From positions 820,430 through 884,429 of the forward strand of contig FJOG01000001.1 of the NCBI GenBank assembly GCA_900073065.1: 64,000 nt of DNA, written 5' to 3'. This document shows positions 21,384 through 35,200 of this stretch, piece by piece. Position 1 is the stretch's first letter, and each line of letters begins with the position of its first letter. Under the pieces are notes generated by a model, which saw only the letters and a list, made by a program, of their open reading frames with translations, had not been told where the DNA came from and did not search any database. The translations under genes were made by a program, and so were the position numbers. The stretch is from Phialocephala subalpina (lineage: Eukaryota > Ascomycota > Leotiomycetes > Helotiales > Mollisiaceae).

Positions 21384-23170
21384 ATTTGATACCCTGTTTT
21401 GATAATAACAATATGAAAACATAAACATTACAATTCATCCCCTTTCATTTAGTTTGTGATATGGGTCTGGGAAGTTTCCCAACAATTTGGCTGCATTGGC
21501 GCGATGGTTCTTCCATGACTCCACTCCGCTATTCCGCCTTTCTGCCGACAATACATCGTCCAGTGACGACATTCATCTCCAAACTACTTCCTGTCTTGTT
21601 TCTAAATTTATTGCATTCCTTCGCTTTAGTCTACGAGGACTTTCTCCTGCAATTCGAGGTAGTTTCCCGCCGACGGAGACTTTGCGGTCCAAAGTCGCTG
21701 TTTCACGTGACTGGCTCCGAGTGGCTGTGCCGCTTGAAGTCGCCGGCGGCGACATACTCTTTGCTTCAACGCTGAAGCCAATTATCCCGAAACATTGCAG
21801 TCACTGTTCCCAATTTTGTTTCTTGTTGCTCATCGGACTTTTCTCGCCGGCGGCGACATGTACAGTGGGAAGTTGTCGCCTCATGCCGGATTGTTGCTAC
21901 TGCTTCAGCATCAACAACCTAGCGAGCGATGGCACGAATCTCAAGCTCGTTATTATAAGGAGGTATATATTTTGCTTTCAATTCATCGAAGGTTCATTTC
22001 GATTTTTCATGGAGTGATTCAAGAAAGTTGCGCATCAAACTTTCTTCAAGCGGAGATCCCTCCGACGGCCCGCTTCACCGGCGACATCCGTTTGATGCCC
22101 TCATGCCGCTTTCATGCATGCTCCTGAACTTCAAACTCATGCTGGAGTTGTTTCTTAACTCGTTATTCGTTGCTTGTCGCACTTTTCTCACCGGCGGCGA
22201 CAAATTTCGCAGTTGAAAGTAGCCGTTCCACGTGATCAGCCCACCCTTTCTTATCCGCCCAGAGGCATTGTGGACGCAACGAATTGTGAATCGAATGCTT
22301 CTTCGCTCCGTTCCATTTCTTTGGTCTCAAGGAGGCACGTGGGGTTGTTTCTTCAACAGTTCAACTCCCACTGCCAAGCAAGATTTCTATTTCCGATGTA
22401 CAAATGAAAACCAGTGCTCATTGTTGTCTGCTGTCATTGGTGATGATGTCTCATGTTCCTGGATGTGGCGTCGTGAAAATATTCCGTCTCAGTCGCGATA
22501 TCGAAATAAGCTTCCCGTGGAAACTTCCTTTTGTTCGCGAGGGACTCTGGCGGCCAGTGCTCGTGTGGGGGTGACATCTCTGGCGCAGGAGAGGTTCGTG
22601 GGCGGGATGTTGGTTTTGATATTGCGTTCGTATATTCTGAAAATATCTAATTGAAGATTTCGTGATGAAGCTCGTGGTGTTTTGCACGTTCAAAGTCGCA
22701 ATCCACTGTCGCTTCGTGGCATTGTCTCTCACAGATTATTCTGCAATCTTCGCCATTGTGCTTGACTCACTCGTCAAAAGCACGTTGCAAGCCACAGCCG
22801 CTTCAACATGTGGAGTATTTGCGGAGATAAAGAAAACATGTCACCGGTGAGCAATCTAGGGCTCAGGCCGACTGAGTTTGAAGCTGCCAAACCTCCACTT
22901 GGTACGGAATTATGCGCGGTGAGGCGCAAATGCGTTTCTTTACTTCTACAAACTGTCAGCCTCTTGCAAATGCGGGAACATCAGCAGCGTCCTGCTGTGA
23001 TAGCTGAGGAAAACTCGGTGCTGTTGATGCTGATATAGAGTGGAGTTCTGCGGTTTGTTGTTGCAGTTGGCCGTCTTCGTGTTCGAAGAGAGCGTTTACT
23101 CCCTTGGCGCCGAATCACCAGTATCGACGCTGTCATTCCCTCATATCTACGACTCCCACCACCGAAAACG
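21384..23170. repeat. Degenerate interspersed repeats with a CCGGCGGCGACA core
   Basis: No gene is supported. Related segments recur: a core ccggcggcgaca at about 21741-21760, 21846-21860 and 22186-22201, with weaker copies near 22068 and 21668. Two copies share a longer context, gttgct.....acttttctc before the core, about 340 bp apart. Segments with ttcacgtga or tccacgtga follow or precede the cores (about 21700, 22228). Frames here (up to 176 codons) have no domain. It may be a decayed repeat family or an old duplicated gene. Confidence 0.45.
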
Positions 23171-23173
23171 TGT

Positions 23174-24706
<1,533 letters not shown>

Positions 24707-25847
24707 AAGAGAGAGGATAAAGGTGGAACTGATAGAAGTGTAATTCTGGTGATACGTTATGAGTTGAATCGATATCTGAGAAGTGGATCTGAGAAGTGGT
24801 CTGTGGAAGAGTTTCGAGATAGATGCCTCGGATCCTTGATGAGCACGTGCTTGAAGCCCCTATCATCCGCAAAAGCAGTAAGTCTCAGTATAAGTTTACG
24901 AATTCCACATGGAGGATTGACATCTCTGTGTACTTTTAGTGGAGCATCAGATATATCCTCTAGTATTTGAAGATAACAAGCCTGGAGTCTATTTCTGAAA
25001 GTGTTTACGATGCAACTTTGTGTGCTCCGTGAGTGCTACGGGAGCCTTGGTCACGTAGCACCAGAACACGCGCCTACTTCGTCGATAGATTCATTCATCA
25101 GAAGTAAGTCTTGAACGTGTACATTTTCATCTGTTTCAACTCTCGACCAAGCAAGTATCTGGTTTTGCAATTTATCCTAAGTTTGAATTCATGTTCGTCA
25201 CTGAGGTGAGGGACGTCGTCGTTAGCTTCCGTAGGAGCCTCTAGCAATTCTGCCTCAAATTATCACTATTACAGGACTCAGTCGTGCATAGATTAATCTC
25301 GCACATAGGATAGAAGCTGGAGCTCAAGTCGGGAGCCCGTCCGACGTGGAAAGTTGCTTAGATGTTCATGGGAGGAAAACTTATCAACTTTTGAGGACCT
25401 TGATGTTGTGGAGGAGCGCGAGGACTAGTCGTCCTTAGCATCAAAAATCATCTGCTACTCGAAAATCACTTTCGTCTGCTGCCTGCAGCAAGCTCTCAGT
25501 GGCTCAGCTCGCGACGACTGACTAGGTGATCGAGCTGCATGCCGTTTCTTAGAGCATGTACTGTACTACCTAGCCCCGCACCCCTCTGCATTCGTACAGT
25601 ATCCACCACGCTTGGTGCTGTAGCCCAGATTTACGGTATACGTAATCAAAATCCGGAAACTCCACTCAGGAGGCGGGAAATTGCTGGGAATGGAGACTTT
25701 TTCTTCATAGAGTGGTTCTTTATTTGGGGCTTGGGAATGCTACCAAATTTGCGATGGAGACGAAGCTGCGAAGTGCATTTGTACGTATATCGTTCCTGCA
25801 CTGTATGCTAGGTAGGTAGTATATGGAGAGAGAGACCCAGCGACACT
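24707..25847. other. Intergenic, no gene recognised
   Basis: Only short frames without domains. No repeat or RNA gene identified. Confidence 0.5.
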
Positions 25848-26658
25848 CTAGAAAAATGAGAAATCCCAAACGCATGTCGATTTCGTTCTTAGGATTAGGA
25901 CATCCACCGCGCCTTGACGGACAGAGGCAAATTCCTTTACGTATGACTTGACTTCCTCCCTATCATTGGCTTTGATGCGAAGTATCTGCGTTGGAAAGAA
26001 AATGACTGTTAGATTCATTGTATGACAGGGTTTACGGAAGAGAAAATGTGGAGGTGCACTCACCTTCCCTTGTTCTGGATCCTCAAGATCAAAGACCTCT
26101 TCGGCGATGTTGCCTGTGTAACGAAATTTAATTAGATCTTGGATGCCCTTTGCTTTATCTGAATGGGAATTGAAAGGTAGGAGACCTACTCTTAAGTAAT
26201 CGGAAGCCCTGAAGCGCATCATCCAAACCATAATCATCATCATACCCATCCGTCTTCTTCGCGGACAAAATCACATACCAAGTAATAGTCGGACTCGTAT
26301 TGAACGGCCGCGGTCGGTCTATCATTGGAACACCACGATACTTTCCATCCTGATGAAACAGCTTCTGCACCGACACGAAATTGCCAAAAGGAAAAGCTTT
26401 CCCATATGCAAAATCATGTTGGATCCAGGGTACTTTAGAGATGAAGTCGAGAAGCTTTGAATAGGATTCAATCCCGGATAGATGGACTACTGCTCCTGCT
26501 ATATCTTCGCTCTCGTCGACGATGACAGTGTTGAAGCGGGTGTTGTTCTCGTGGACGTTGGAGGACCAGGCTAGCTCGTTTTCTTCTTCCAACATCGAGG
26601 GTGGTGCGTCGGCGATTGATTTGCCCTCCTTGAAGACATCGTACCATAATGCTCTCAT
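25848..26658 (-). CDS. Hypothetical protein, three or four exons
   Basis: Exons 26658-26190, 26158-26064 and 25985-25848 join in frame to 233 aa (introns GTAGGT..TTCAG and GTGAGT..CGCAG). The splice joins LLK to NKAKGIQDLIKF and DPEQGK to ILRIKANDREEVKSY. The true start may be further upstream: an ATG at 26801 (MSETILEE) could splice at 26777/26694 into KIKNDTKLQLAS in frame, but its donor (GTCGTT) is weak. No named domain recognised. The sequence is mixed alpha/beta in character without membrane segments or signal peptide. It is divergent from the monooxygenase gene that begins at 27080, so the two share a promoter region. Confidence 0.65.
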
Positions 26659-27079
26659 GCTGGCCAGTTGTAGCTTCGTATCGTTCTTTATCTTCTGCTT
26701 TGAGGAATGGCTGTCCCTTGGTTTGCGTAGATATGATAAATGAAGGCCGCTTATGTATTGCCCTGGCCGGGAACGACCTCTTCCAGTATAGTCTCGGACA
26801 TAATGTTGATACTTCCGAGAAACTCGAGATATTAGATCGGTACCGCGCTGGAATTGAAAACGGGAGATTTTCGAGGTACGTGGAGAGACAGGGGCGTCGG
26901 TTATTGAGTTTCGAGGGTCTGGACTGCCTCATGCGTTTCTTTCATTCGGCGATTCGGCCCCTCATTCTGTACATTCTACCTTTCACAACGTGAGATATTT
27001 TATTCCTAAGATATTTTTTCTCATAAAAAACGTGCTTTTCTTACAACTTCTGCTAACATTTAGTTCCGTATACCATAAG

Positions 27080-28500
27080 ATGGACCGGCACATGATTGAC
27101 GATAATTCTACTTCTGTACTCTCTCCACGACGATTATGTTGTCAAAATTTTGCTAACCAGGCTCAGGAACAAAGCTCAAGTGCCGTCACGATTATTGGCG
27201 CGGGACCAGTTGGCTTGTATGCTGCGTTACTATTGGGTAGAGCAGGTATCGACGTCCAGGTGTTCGACGCTGAGCAATTTGTGTCACAGTCGCCCAGAGC
27301 AATTGCGTGAGCAGACAATCTTGAGGCTCGAACTAGAAGATAATTTGCTAACAATCCTAGCTATTTCCCTGTGGTTCTGGGAGATTTCAAAAAATCTGGG
27401 ATTTATGACGACGTGGTAGCAGCAGGTTTTAAGAATACCATTGGCGTTTCATGGAGGAAGCCAAAGACTGGAGGCCAACTTGCACATCTTGGTGGAAACG
27501 ATCCAACGAAATTTGCCATACACCTTGGACAACACGACCTGGCGAATATCATACTTGCCCATTTGAAGAAATACCCCAGTGTCAGGTTGCAATTCGATGC
27601 CCGTCTTGAGGGTCTCGATAACCTGGTGTCTGAAGACCGCGTAATTGCACATCTCGTCCGTGGTCCTGAGAAAGTGGTCGTCAGGCACGTATCACGATTC
27701 TTGATTGGCGCTGATGGAGGCCGAAGCACAGCCAGAAAGCTCCTAGGCATTCCTTTGGAAGGGTTCACATGGAGTGATTTCCAGATCATCGCGGCGAACA
27801 TTATTTATGATCTGGATACCTTCTCAGACTGGGGCCCAGCCAATTTCATTGTTGATCCGGAGCTATGGTCTGTGGTCGCTAAGACGGGGACGAAGACGGA
27901 GAAGGGATATGAGTGGCGTGTAGCTACAGGAGAAAGGGACGTAGGAGGGGAAGAATGGGATGAAGAGAAGGCGCTGATACGACTGCGGAAGAGGCTTGAA
28001 CTGCTTTTACCAGGCCCGACGGAGGAGGCTGAAGTGGTAAAGATATCGCCGTATAAAATGCATCAGCGTTGTGCTTCCACTTTCAGGAATGGGAACGTTG
28101 TACTGGCAGGTGATGCAGCCCATGTAAGTGTCTTGATCAACCATACAAATTTTCGTCTATCATCAACTGACCCTGTATCGTTCAGCTCACGAACCCTGTC
28201 GGCGGCCTTGGCTTAACCACAGGACTGATGGACTCATCACTTCTGGCTCCCGCCCTCAAAAAAATTCTCCTAGAAGGGGAGCCTTCGACTCTTCTTGATT
28301 CGTACGCCGAAACTCGTCGCGGCGTCTTCTTGAATTACACCAATCCGACAGCTACTGCTAATCGTCAACGACTTTTGAGCACCGATGCGGATACAGTAAA
28401 AGAGAGGGAGGATCTATTTGCCAAGATCAACAAACCAGATATCCCGTTCCTGAAAGACATGTTTGAGGCTGAATTGAGTATTTGTTCGACTAGAGATTGA
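27080..28500 (+). CDS. FAD-dependent (class A) aromatic-ring monooxygenase
   Basis: Exons 27080-27306, 27361-28123 and 28186-28500 join to 434 aa. Introns are GTGAGC..CCTAG (with TGCTAACA branch site) and GTAAGT..TTCAG. Motifs of PHBH-type flavoproteins are in order: the dinucleotide-binding GAGPVGLYAALLLGRAG near residues 40-56, the DG motif FLIGADGGRSTARKLLG near 190, and the second FAD motif VLAGDAAHLTNPVGGLGL near 330. Such enzymes hydroxylate phenolic substrates with NAD(P)H and oxygen. The length is slightly short but all cofactor motifs are present. Substrate unknown. The frame is open upstream of the ATG but lacks another ATG. The gene is intact in an otherwise decayed neighbourhood. 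Confidence 0.88.
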
Positions 28501-28875
28501 TCATATGAGCCATGAGATTGTGTCCAAAGATACTGGAAGTGCCTGGGGGAGGTGATGTCGTTCTTGGCATTCCATTTTTCAAGCGCGTGTAAATAGCTAA
28601 AAGCCCATGCGAGCATTAGAGCAAAAAAAACCTTAGCTTGAGGTTTGTTGATGTCTTTCCCGACTCCCCCACATCGGTTGAACATTCAAAGTGCTTGCTA
28701 AGCAGGTGGGGGATGGGTCAAAGCGTGCGCGTACCTAAGTAGCAGGCAACTCTCACCGTCTGGTTAGCCGCTCCAATCGGCATGATCGCGACGAATAGAG
28801 TGATTATTGGTGCCTTGGGAGGGGCGAGCAATAAATTGGCTGGGAATGGAGCTTAGGTCTTGAGGCGAAGCGAGG
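28501..28875 (+). pseudogene. Region with a subtilase C-terminal tail fragment
   Basis: At about 28797-28856 the plus strand reads VIIGALGGASNKLAGNGA followed by a stop, closely matching the tail of the subtilase pseudogene 4.1 kb upstream (GALGGTSNKLAYNGNGA) with a 6-base deletion. Nothing else of the protease is visible between the monooxygenase and this point, so it is an isolated 3' remnant of a second copy. Confidence 0.6.
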
Positions 28876-28998
28876 CTATGAGGTTGTTTGAGGGAACTTG
28901 GTGTTTGAGTCACAAAAGTGAAGCTGGGATATACCAGAAGTCCATGATTCTACAAGTGAAGTTCTTCTGAAGTGGACGCCAGAGTCCTTGAAAGATTT

Positions 28999-29029
28999 CT
29001 CCCTCTCCCTCTCCCTCTCCCTCTCCCTC
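28999..29029. repeat. CCCTCT microsatellite at gap edge
   Basis: About five tandem hexanucleotide units (ccctct) run directly into the N gap. The gap was probably caused by this simple repeat. Confidence 0.9.
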
Positions 29030-29494
29030 NNNNNNNNNNNNNNNNNNNNNNNNNNNNNNNNNNNNNNNNNNNNNNNNNNNNNNNNNNNNNNNNNNNNNNN
29101 NNNNNNNNNNNNNNNNNNNNNNNNNNNNNNNNNNNNNNNNNNNNNNNNNNNNNNNNNNNNNNNNNNNNNNNNNNNNNNNNNNNNNNNNNNNNNNNNNNNN
29201 NNNNNNNNNNNNNNNNNNNNNNNNNNNNNNNNNNNNNNNNNNNNNNNNNNNNNNNNNNNNNNNNNNNNNNNNNNNNNNNNNNNNNNNNNNNNNNNNNNNN
29301 NNNNNNNNNNNNNNNNNNNNNNNNNNNNNNNNNNNNNNNNNNNNNNNNNNNNNNNNNNNNNNNNNNNNNNNNNNNNNNNNNNNNNNNNNNNNNNNNNNNN
29401 NNNNNNNNNNNNNNNNNNNNNNNNNNNNNNNNNNNNNNNNNNNNNNNNNNNNNNNNNNNNNNNNNNNNNNNNNNNNNNNNNNNNNNNNNNNNNN
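29030..29494. other. Assembly gap (465 N)
   Basis: A run of N next to a simple repeat. The 3' end of the ankyrin relic runs into it from the right. Confidence 0.99.
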
Positions 29495-30848
29495 ATTCCG
29501 TTGACAGACCAATTTGGAGGAAGGTGTATAGACCCAGTCCAAATATTTCCGCTGTGCTGTACTCCAGCTGATGTAAGTACTCTCTTCACATCCTCACGTT
29601 TTCTTTCTCTTGCCACATCCAGAATTGTGCATCCATCTCTCATTTTCGCATTCAGCTGTGCGCCATTTTCAAGCAGCACCTTCAACGTTCCACCACTGAA
29701 GGATCCCGGCTGGCGTCTTCTGCTTTGTTTTGGGAGCGTTTGCTCGTAATGCCTCCCAAAGAGTCCGTCAAACGTCCGAGCACAGCAACATAAATGGGTA
29801 GCAGCCCCTCATCTGTCCGCACATCGACATCTGCGCCGTTCTCGATAAGCAGATTGAGTACACTGACAGCCAAGTCGCCATTATGCACAGCTTGATGAAG
29901 GGTCGTCCATCCTTTCGTCGTCTCAGTATTGACATCCCCACCTCTCTCAAGAAGCAACTTCACAATTACCAATATATCCTGTTGCTGTTCTATAGTCGGA
30001 GCAGCTTACCCCTTTCTTCTTGAGACATTGACACAGGGGCAAAAGAACAACGCAGTGAAGCTCTTGTCTACCACATCTTCCCTCAAATACGGATGTCTCT
30101 TCGTCCTCAAGTTGACATCCGCGTCAGCATCGAGCAACTACTTCACCACTTCGGAATGTTTGTTTCGAACCGCCAGGTGCAACAAAGGCCAGTCGTGGGG
30201 ATCATCCCTGCTGTACTCGTCCACGAATCTCTCCTCGACATCGAATTTTCTTGTCTCACTAAACGTTTCTAACATAGGCACCAGTCCTCTTTCAACGGCA
30301 AGAATCTTCGCTGTCTTCCCACATCGGTTTTCGAGATTGATCTTCGTCCCAGCATCTAGTAGCACCTTTGCGATCTCTACCTTGTTCCTCTTGATTGCTG
30401 CATCTTCACTGATATTTCTACCGAACAGCCAGATGTGAGGAGTCTCACAATCAAAACAGATCTCGTTGACATCTGCTCCAAACTCTATTAACAACTTCAC
30501 GGTCTCGGCAGTCTCGAGTCGGTCATGTTCAACTGCTTTGAACAGCGCGTCGGTGTCAACCGGAGACTCAATCTGGTGCGAGCCGCCAGCCTCGAGCAGG
30601 AGTCGTACGATGGAGGTATGGTTTGATGTAATCGCGTTGATGACTGGTGGGATGCCGTTGCGGACTGCACTCGGATCGGCGCCTGAGGAGAGGAGGTCGT
30701 GGACGAGGCCTTCATCGCCACTAACGGCAGCAAGATGGAGTGGTTTGGGTTCTGAGTATGGTGGTGCGATGCAGTGGCTCGGTAACGGTAGCCATGAGTG
30801 GTTTGAAGGAGATGTGTCTCTTTTTTGGATTCTGTGAGAGCCGTCCAT
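29495..30848 (-). pseudogene. Ankyrin-repeat protein gene, disrupted
   Basis: From an ATG at 30848 (MDGSHRIQKRD) the minus strand encodes ankyrin-type repeats: PLHLAAVSGDEGLVHDLLSS, IVRLLLEAGG, TVKLLIEFGADVNE, EIAKVLLDAGTKINL, LLHLAVRNKHSEVVK. A TAG at 30140-30138 interrupts where LLDADADVNLRT continues in the same frame. A TAA follows near 30007. Then VKLLLERGGDVNTE and WTTLHQAVHNGDLAV lead to a frameshift near 29690 before VLLENGAQLNAKMRDG and DVARERKREDVKRVL. Two stops and one frameshift make this a relic. The C-terminus disappears into the gap. If the first stop is real, a 237-aa ankyrin protein could still be made. Confidence 0.75.
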
Positions 30849-31137
30849 TTTGTAGGAGAACAATTGATTGATGTCTGCTGTCCCCAAAGGAGGCAAACGA
30901 TGTAGCTGTCAAGAGTGCAAAGAGGCGGATGCGGGGTATTAGCGAGGATTTGGAAGAGGCCCCCTGATCCGCCAAGAGAATATCCCAAAATTGAGCGCAT
31001 GAAACAGAGGGCGAATCAAGGGATGAGGTGGAGGTACAAAGGAAATGGGTGCGGCAGAACGGGGAAAGAAACGACGGGCGTGAAGGGTGATATCAAGTTC
31101 TTTTGTTGGTTTTGTTGACGAAGGCCCTGCTCAATCA

Positions 31138-32226
31138 TATGATTTTAATGGTGTACTCTTTCAGAGCATTGCGATGCTCGTAGTCATTCATGTCCATGGC
31201 TTGCTTCAGACTCGACATCTGATAGCAATCCAAAGCGTCCCAATAACAGCTGAAAGTCCTTTGTCGATAAAATTCACCTACTGTTCCATGAGTTCGTAAG
31301 AGAACAAGCCCTAAAATACGCCATCCAGTCTTGTTCGGGCTGAAGATAGACAGGAGGTACAGGAATTGTGGAACGCTAAGCGAATCGCGACCAGACCAGC
31401 CCGACGATAAGTGGTTCAAGAATGGGCATCTCCTTTCTGAGAATGTATCTTGGCGTATATCTGGGAAGAAATTGATCTCCAAAGATTCGAGAGGGCTCGT
31501 CGAGGCTTTAAAAACATTTTGAGCTCCAGGGGCTCGAACCGCGGTAGCTCGGGATCTTGTGGAACATTCCTTTGAGGCTGATATGGCCAACAGCAGATCC
31601 GAACGGATTCATATCAATTGGCAATGTGTGCGCGCCGAAGATCTCAACATGACAGATTGAGTCTGTAAGTTGAGCATAATCGAAGGCGACTCTCGCGTCA
31701 AGTGAGTCCCACGACCAAGTAGGTGCTCTGCGGTTGGCGGGCAGGCGAGTAATCTGATTAGCTTGACCGACGAAAGGAGCTGAAAATGGATGGCATCTTT
31801 CCAGAGTCCAACAAGATAATCACTGTCAACAGATCCTTCCCTGAGTGAAGTTTGAATGGCTTTTGCAATACCACTGATCGCGATAAGCTTGTCACTGTCG
31901 TATGTCAGAGAGCCGCCAGTATATGATCCCACTATCTTCTCCCAAGCATCAAATGGGAACCACTTCTGTTTGGCATTCTCCAGTTTCCATAAGATATCAG
32001 GATTCTTTGATTTGATGGCGAGATGCTTGGGAAATTCCTCGGCGAATACCTCGCTAGCCGCAAGGCCGTAACACTCCCAATTCGCCGCTCGCGCTGAGCC
32101 CAATCCGTGCAAGCCAGCAACACTACTTCTAAAGTTCCAACCAAGAACGCCCCAATTTCCCTCAGTTATTATGATGTGAAGCTTCGAACTATTAATGAAC
32201 ATATTTTTGATCCAGGATCGCGTCAT
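31138..32226 (-). pseudogene. HET-domain (heterokaryon incompatibility) protein remnant, C-terminal part
   Basis: The minus strand from 32226 reads ANWECYGLAASEVFAEEFP, KWFPFDAWEKIVGSYTGGSL, YDSDKLIAISGIAKAIQ and YLVGLWKDAIHFQLL. This is the conserved region that follows the HET domain in fungal incompatibility proteins. After a frame break near 31600, a C-terminal-like segment follows (WRILGLVLLRTHGTVGEFYR, YWDALDCYQ). The N-terminal HET domain proper is not found; upstream sequence belongs to the zinc-finger gene. HET proteins trigger cell death after fusion of unlike hyphae; this copy is a fragment and presumably inactive. Confidence 0.78.
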
Positions 32227-35200
32227 GCGACAACAAAAAACACCTCACCCTTTCCCGGATTTCTCCCATGACGGATTCTCCAATGCCTCCTCAGGTTATC
32301 CTTTCTCCCAAACACGTTCTCTGCATCTGCACAGTTTGGATGATTGCAAAGAATGGACAAGCTCCCGAAATTATTGCTGTGCCTATCGTGAAGGTGGCGG
32401 GTGAGATCTTTCCGGCTGGCAAATGTCCTTGCACAAGATGGCACTGTACATGGGTGCGGTCGCGTGTGAATCGTCATGTGTTTGCTTGAACACGTTAGCG
32501 GCGATATGAGAGGAGAGCTGAGAACTTACTTGAGATCGCATCTTCGGTCGTAAGTGTTTGGACAGTGCGGACAAGTGTGTTGTGGCGATTTCGTGGGCGA
32601 GGCTGGCGGCGCTTGCTCACCAGATGGACTCGCTGATGGGCTAGACGAACTCATGGAAATTTCGTTTTCTTTGCTAGGACTGCAGCTTCCTCCGGTATCA
32701 TTCTCCTTCTGAATTTGATCTTCTGTACCGACGAGTATGCCATCCTGCTTCCCTATCGATCGACTGCCGCTGTCGTGGCCGGTTTGCAGCACAGAAGTGT
32801 TTTGCATCGGCAAGACAATGGCTGAGGGGTTGAATCTGTCGAGCAGACGTGGATCTAACGATTCTTCTGGATAGATTTGAACAAATTCATTGCTCAAATC
32901 TGGATCATTCGTAGTTGTTGCTCTTTGGATGCTCCCAGGAATAGCGACCCCTGCTTCTGTCCGGCTAGGATTCGTGGAAGATGTGATTTTCATCGCGGCA
33001 TTTTCTTCCCATAAACGCTCCGGGGTCTCGTTCGAGCCTTGAAGCAGGGCGCCAAAGTCGAAGAATTCTGAGAATGGAAGTTCTTCGAATAGATCTTGAC
33101 CGTAGTCGATGTCCACTTCGGAATTACATCGAGCAGCGTCCTGGCCAGGTTTTGTGGGAGGCGTCGACACAGATATCTGCGAGCCTACCATGGGGCTGCC
33201 ATACCTCTCGTCTTGTCCACTTGGTTCGGTCTGCAGAACTGATGATTCTGGAGAGCATCGAGTTTCACTGCTGGGAGAGCATTCGTCGATCGAGTCCGAG
33301 ATATCCTCTTGTGTACCACGTGATATTGCCAGACTTGAAGCTATCGGGGATGAAATCTGGGAGTCAATCCGAAGGGCCGTCCAGTCAGGCGAGTCTTCTT
33401 CCGAATAGAAAGTAGTCGGCAGAGAGAACTCGTTGTTGAAGCAATCATAACATATCCACTGTCTGGAGCTAGCAAGATGGCAAGCCAACCAGAGAATCCT
33501 TTCCAGACGATCTTCCTGGCTAGTGGGGCTTTCCATCATGTACACGGGCTCATCGTCGAAATGGCTGTTGGCGAACCAATCTTCTGGCAAGTAGTTTTGA
33601 GACCACACGAGACCTCTGAGGTCGAAGTCCTCGGGTAATGGCTGGGGAACTTGAAGTAGACCAGGAAACGTTTCCCCTTCTATTCGATCAAGATTCTCAG
33701 AGCATCGGATAAATGAGTTGAGAACTACTACAAGATCCTCCCATGGCACAAATTCCTCTATGAGTGCCATGGCTCCAGGGCAGGAAGACAGATGTAAGAT
33801 AAAAACAAGAATGATATGAGTGAAAGACCTTATGTTCGTATCTCCAACTCTTCTAAGCACGACCTGGGCAGTTCTCAGGAAGAGTTGTCGAGAATCGCTG
33901 AAGAGAGCTGGATCTGACAGCTCAATTGCGTCCTCTGAGATTTTACTAGGTTCTCTACAGTCGGAGTTTGACGGTGATAATTCTCTCGCTAGTGGACTCT
34001 CTTTCAAACCGAAGCCTAGCAACGCAGCACAATTCGAGATCGCAAGTTGACTCCCCTGTCTTATGAAGTGATGCGATGATATACCGATATGGGTGTCTAG
34101 GACAGTGACGAAGGCTGACAGCAGCTCCTCGAATTCCGTTGGTCTTTTGGCGAGAAGGTGCTCATGAATCCTTATATATGTCCCAACGAATGGACCTGCC
34201 TCCGTCGGGCGAATACGGGAGAAGTCTTGCTCAAATAATGTCTCGATGGAAAGCCTGCTCGAGTGGAAAGGTGTTACTGCAGAGAGACTTTTCATGTATA
34301 GAAAGAGGCAATTCAAGGACTGATGGCGATTGAGGATGGCGAGGTGATGATGAATGCGTCCAGTTCCTGGAGTTCGCGAAGAGATCTTTGAGTACCAATA
34401 TGTCGCAATTCGTGTCCAGACTTCACGATCTCGGAGGTCGTCCGTGTTTATGGCCATGCGGTATCGACCTAAATCCCCAAGACACTCGATCCATATGTCT
34501 TCGAAAGCTGAGAAATTCTCATAAAGCATCGCTATTATAATGTATGCAATGTAGATGAATGTCAACATATGCTCAAGAGAGTCGGGTAAACGGTGCCGAA
34601 GCAGTTCCAGATAACTGTGAACACCATGCCGCCACATCCTGGCCGGCATTGCGTATTTGCTAGCTAGCTTTTTCAATTTAGGAGAGGCTACAGGATGTTG
34701 TGTTGCTAGGAAGAAGTCGAAATGCTCGTGTAAAAGCGTTCGATGCAGCGCTGTAAGTAGATGCCATTGTTCGGTAGTAAGCTTTGTGGGTCCAGAACCC
34801 GATACCTGAGCAAGAGCCGCCTGCTTTTGATCAACTTCGATACACTTTGCCTCGACTATCACAAGACCTGCATATATGCTTTTGGTCTCGGCGATCAGAA
34901 TTTCCGGGGTGAGGCCTTTGGGGTCGGGACAAATCAGCGTGATCGATGTGGATTCTCCGTTCAGGTCGGCATTAGAAGGCTTGGCTGGTCTTGGGGGTGG
35001 ATTAGAATCCGCAGCGCTTTCGTGGTCGGAGGGAGCTTGTTCCGGAGGATCAACGCGTCTCATTTTCCTCTTGCGCCCATCCTCGTGGACGAGAAGCCAA
35101 AGCATTGCTGGCGTGAAAGATAGCAACGGACTCTTGCTACGACGATCTTCTGAGCGTTCTTCGTAGTCATGAACTTGATCCACGGCCGACAAGAACGGGG

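Noticed and set aside
21461..22654. Plus-strand frames of up to 176 codons
   Set aside because: No domain and no consistent frame between the repeated segments; they follow from the repeat sequence composition.
30466..30837. Plus-strand frame of 123 codons
   Set aside because: It lies antisense to the ankyrin repeats and is a shadow of that coding sequence.
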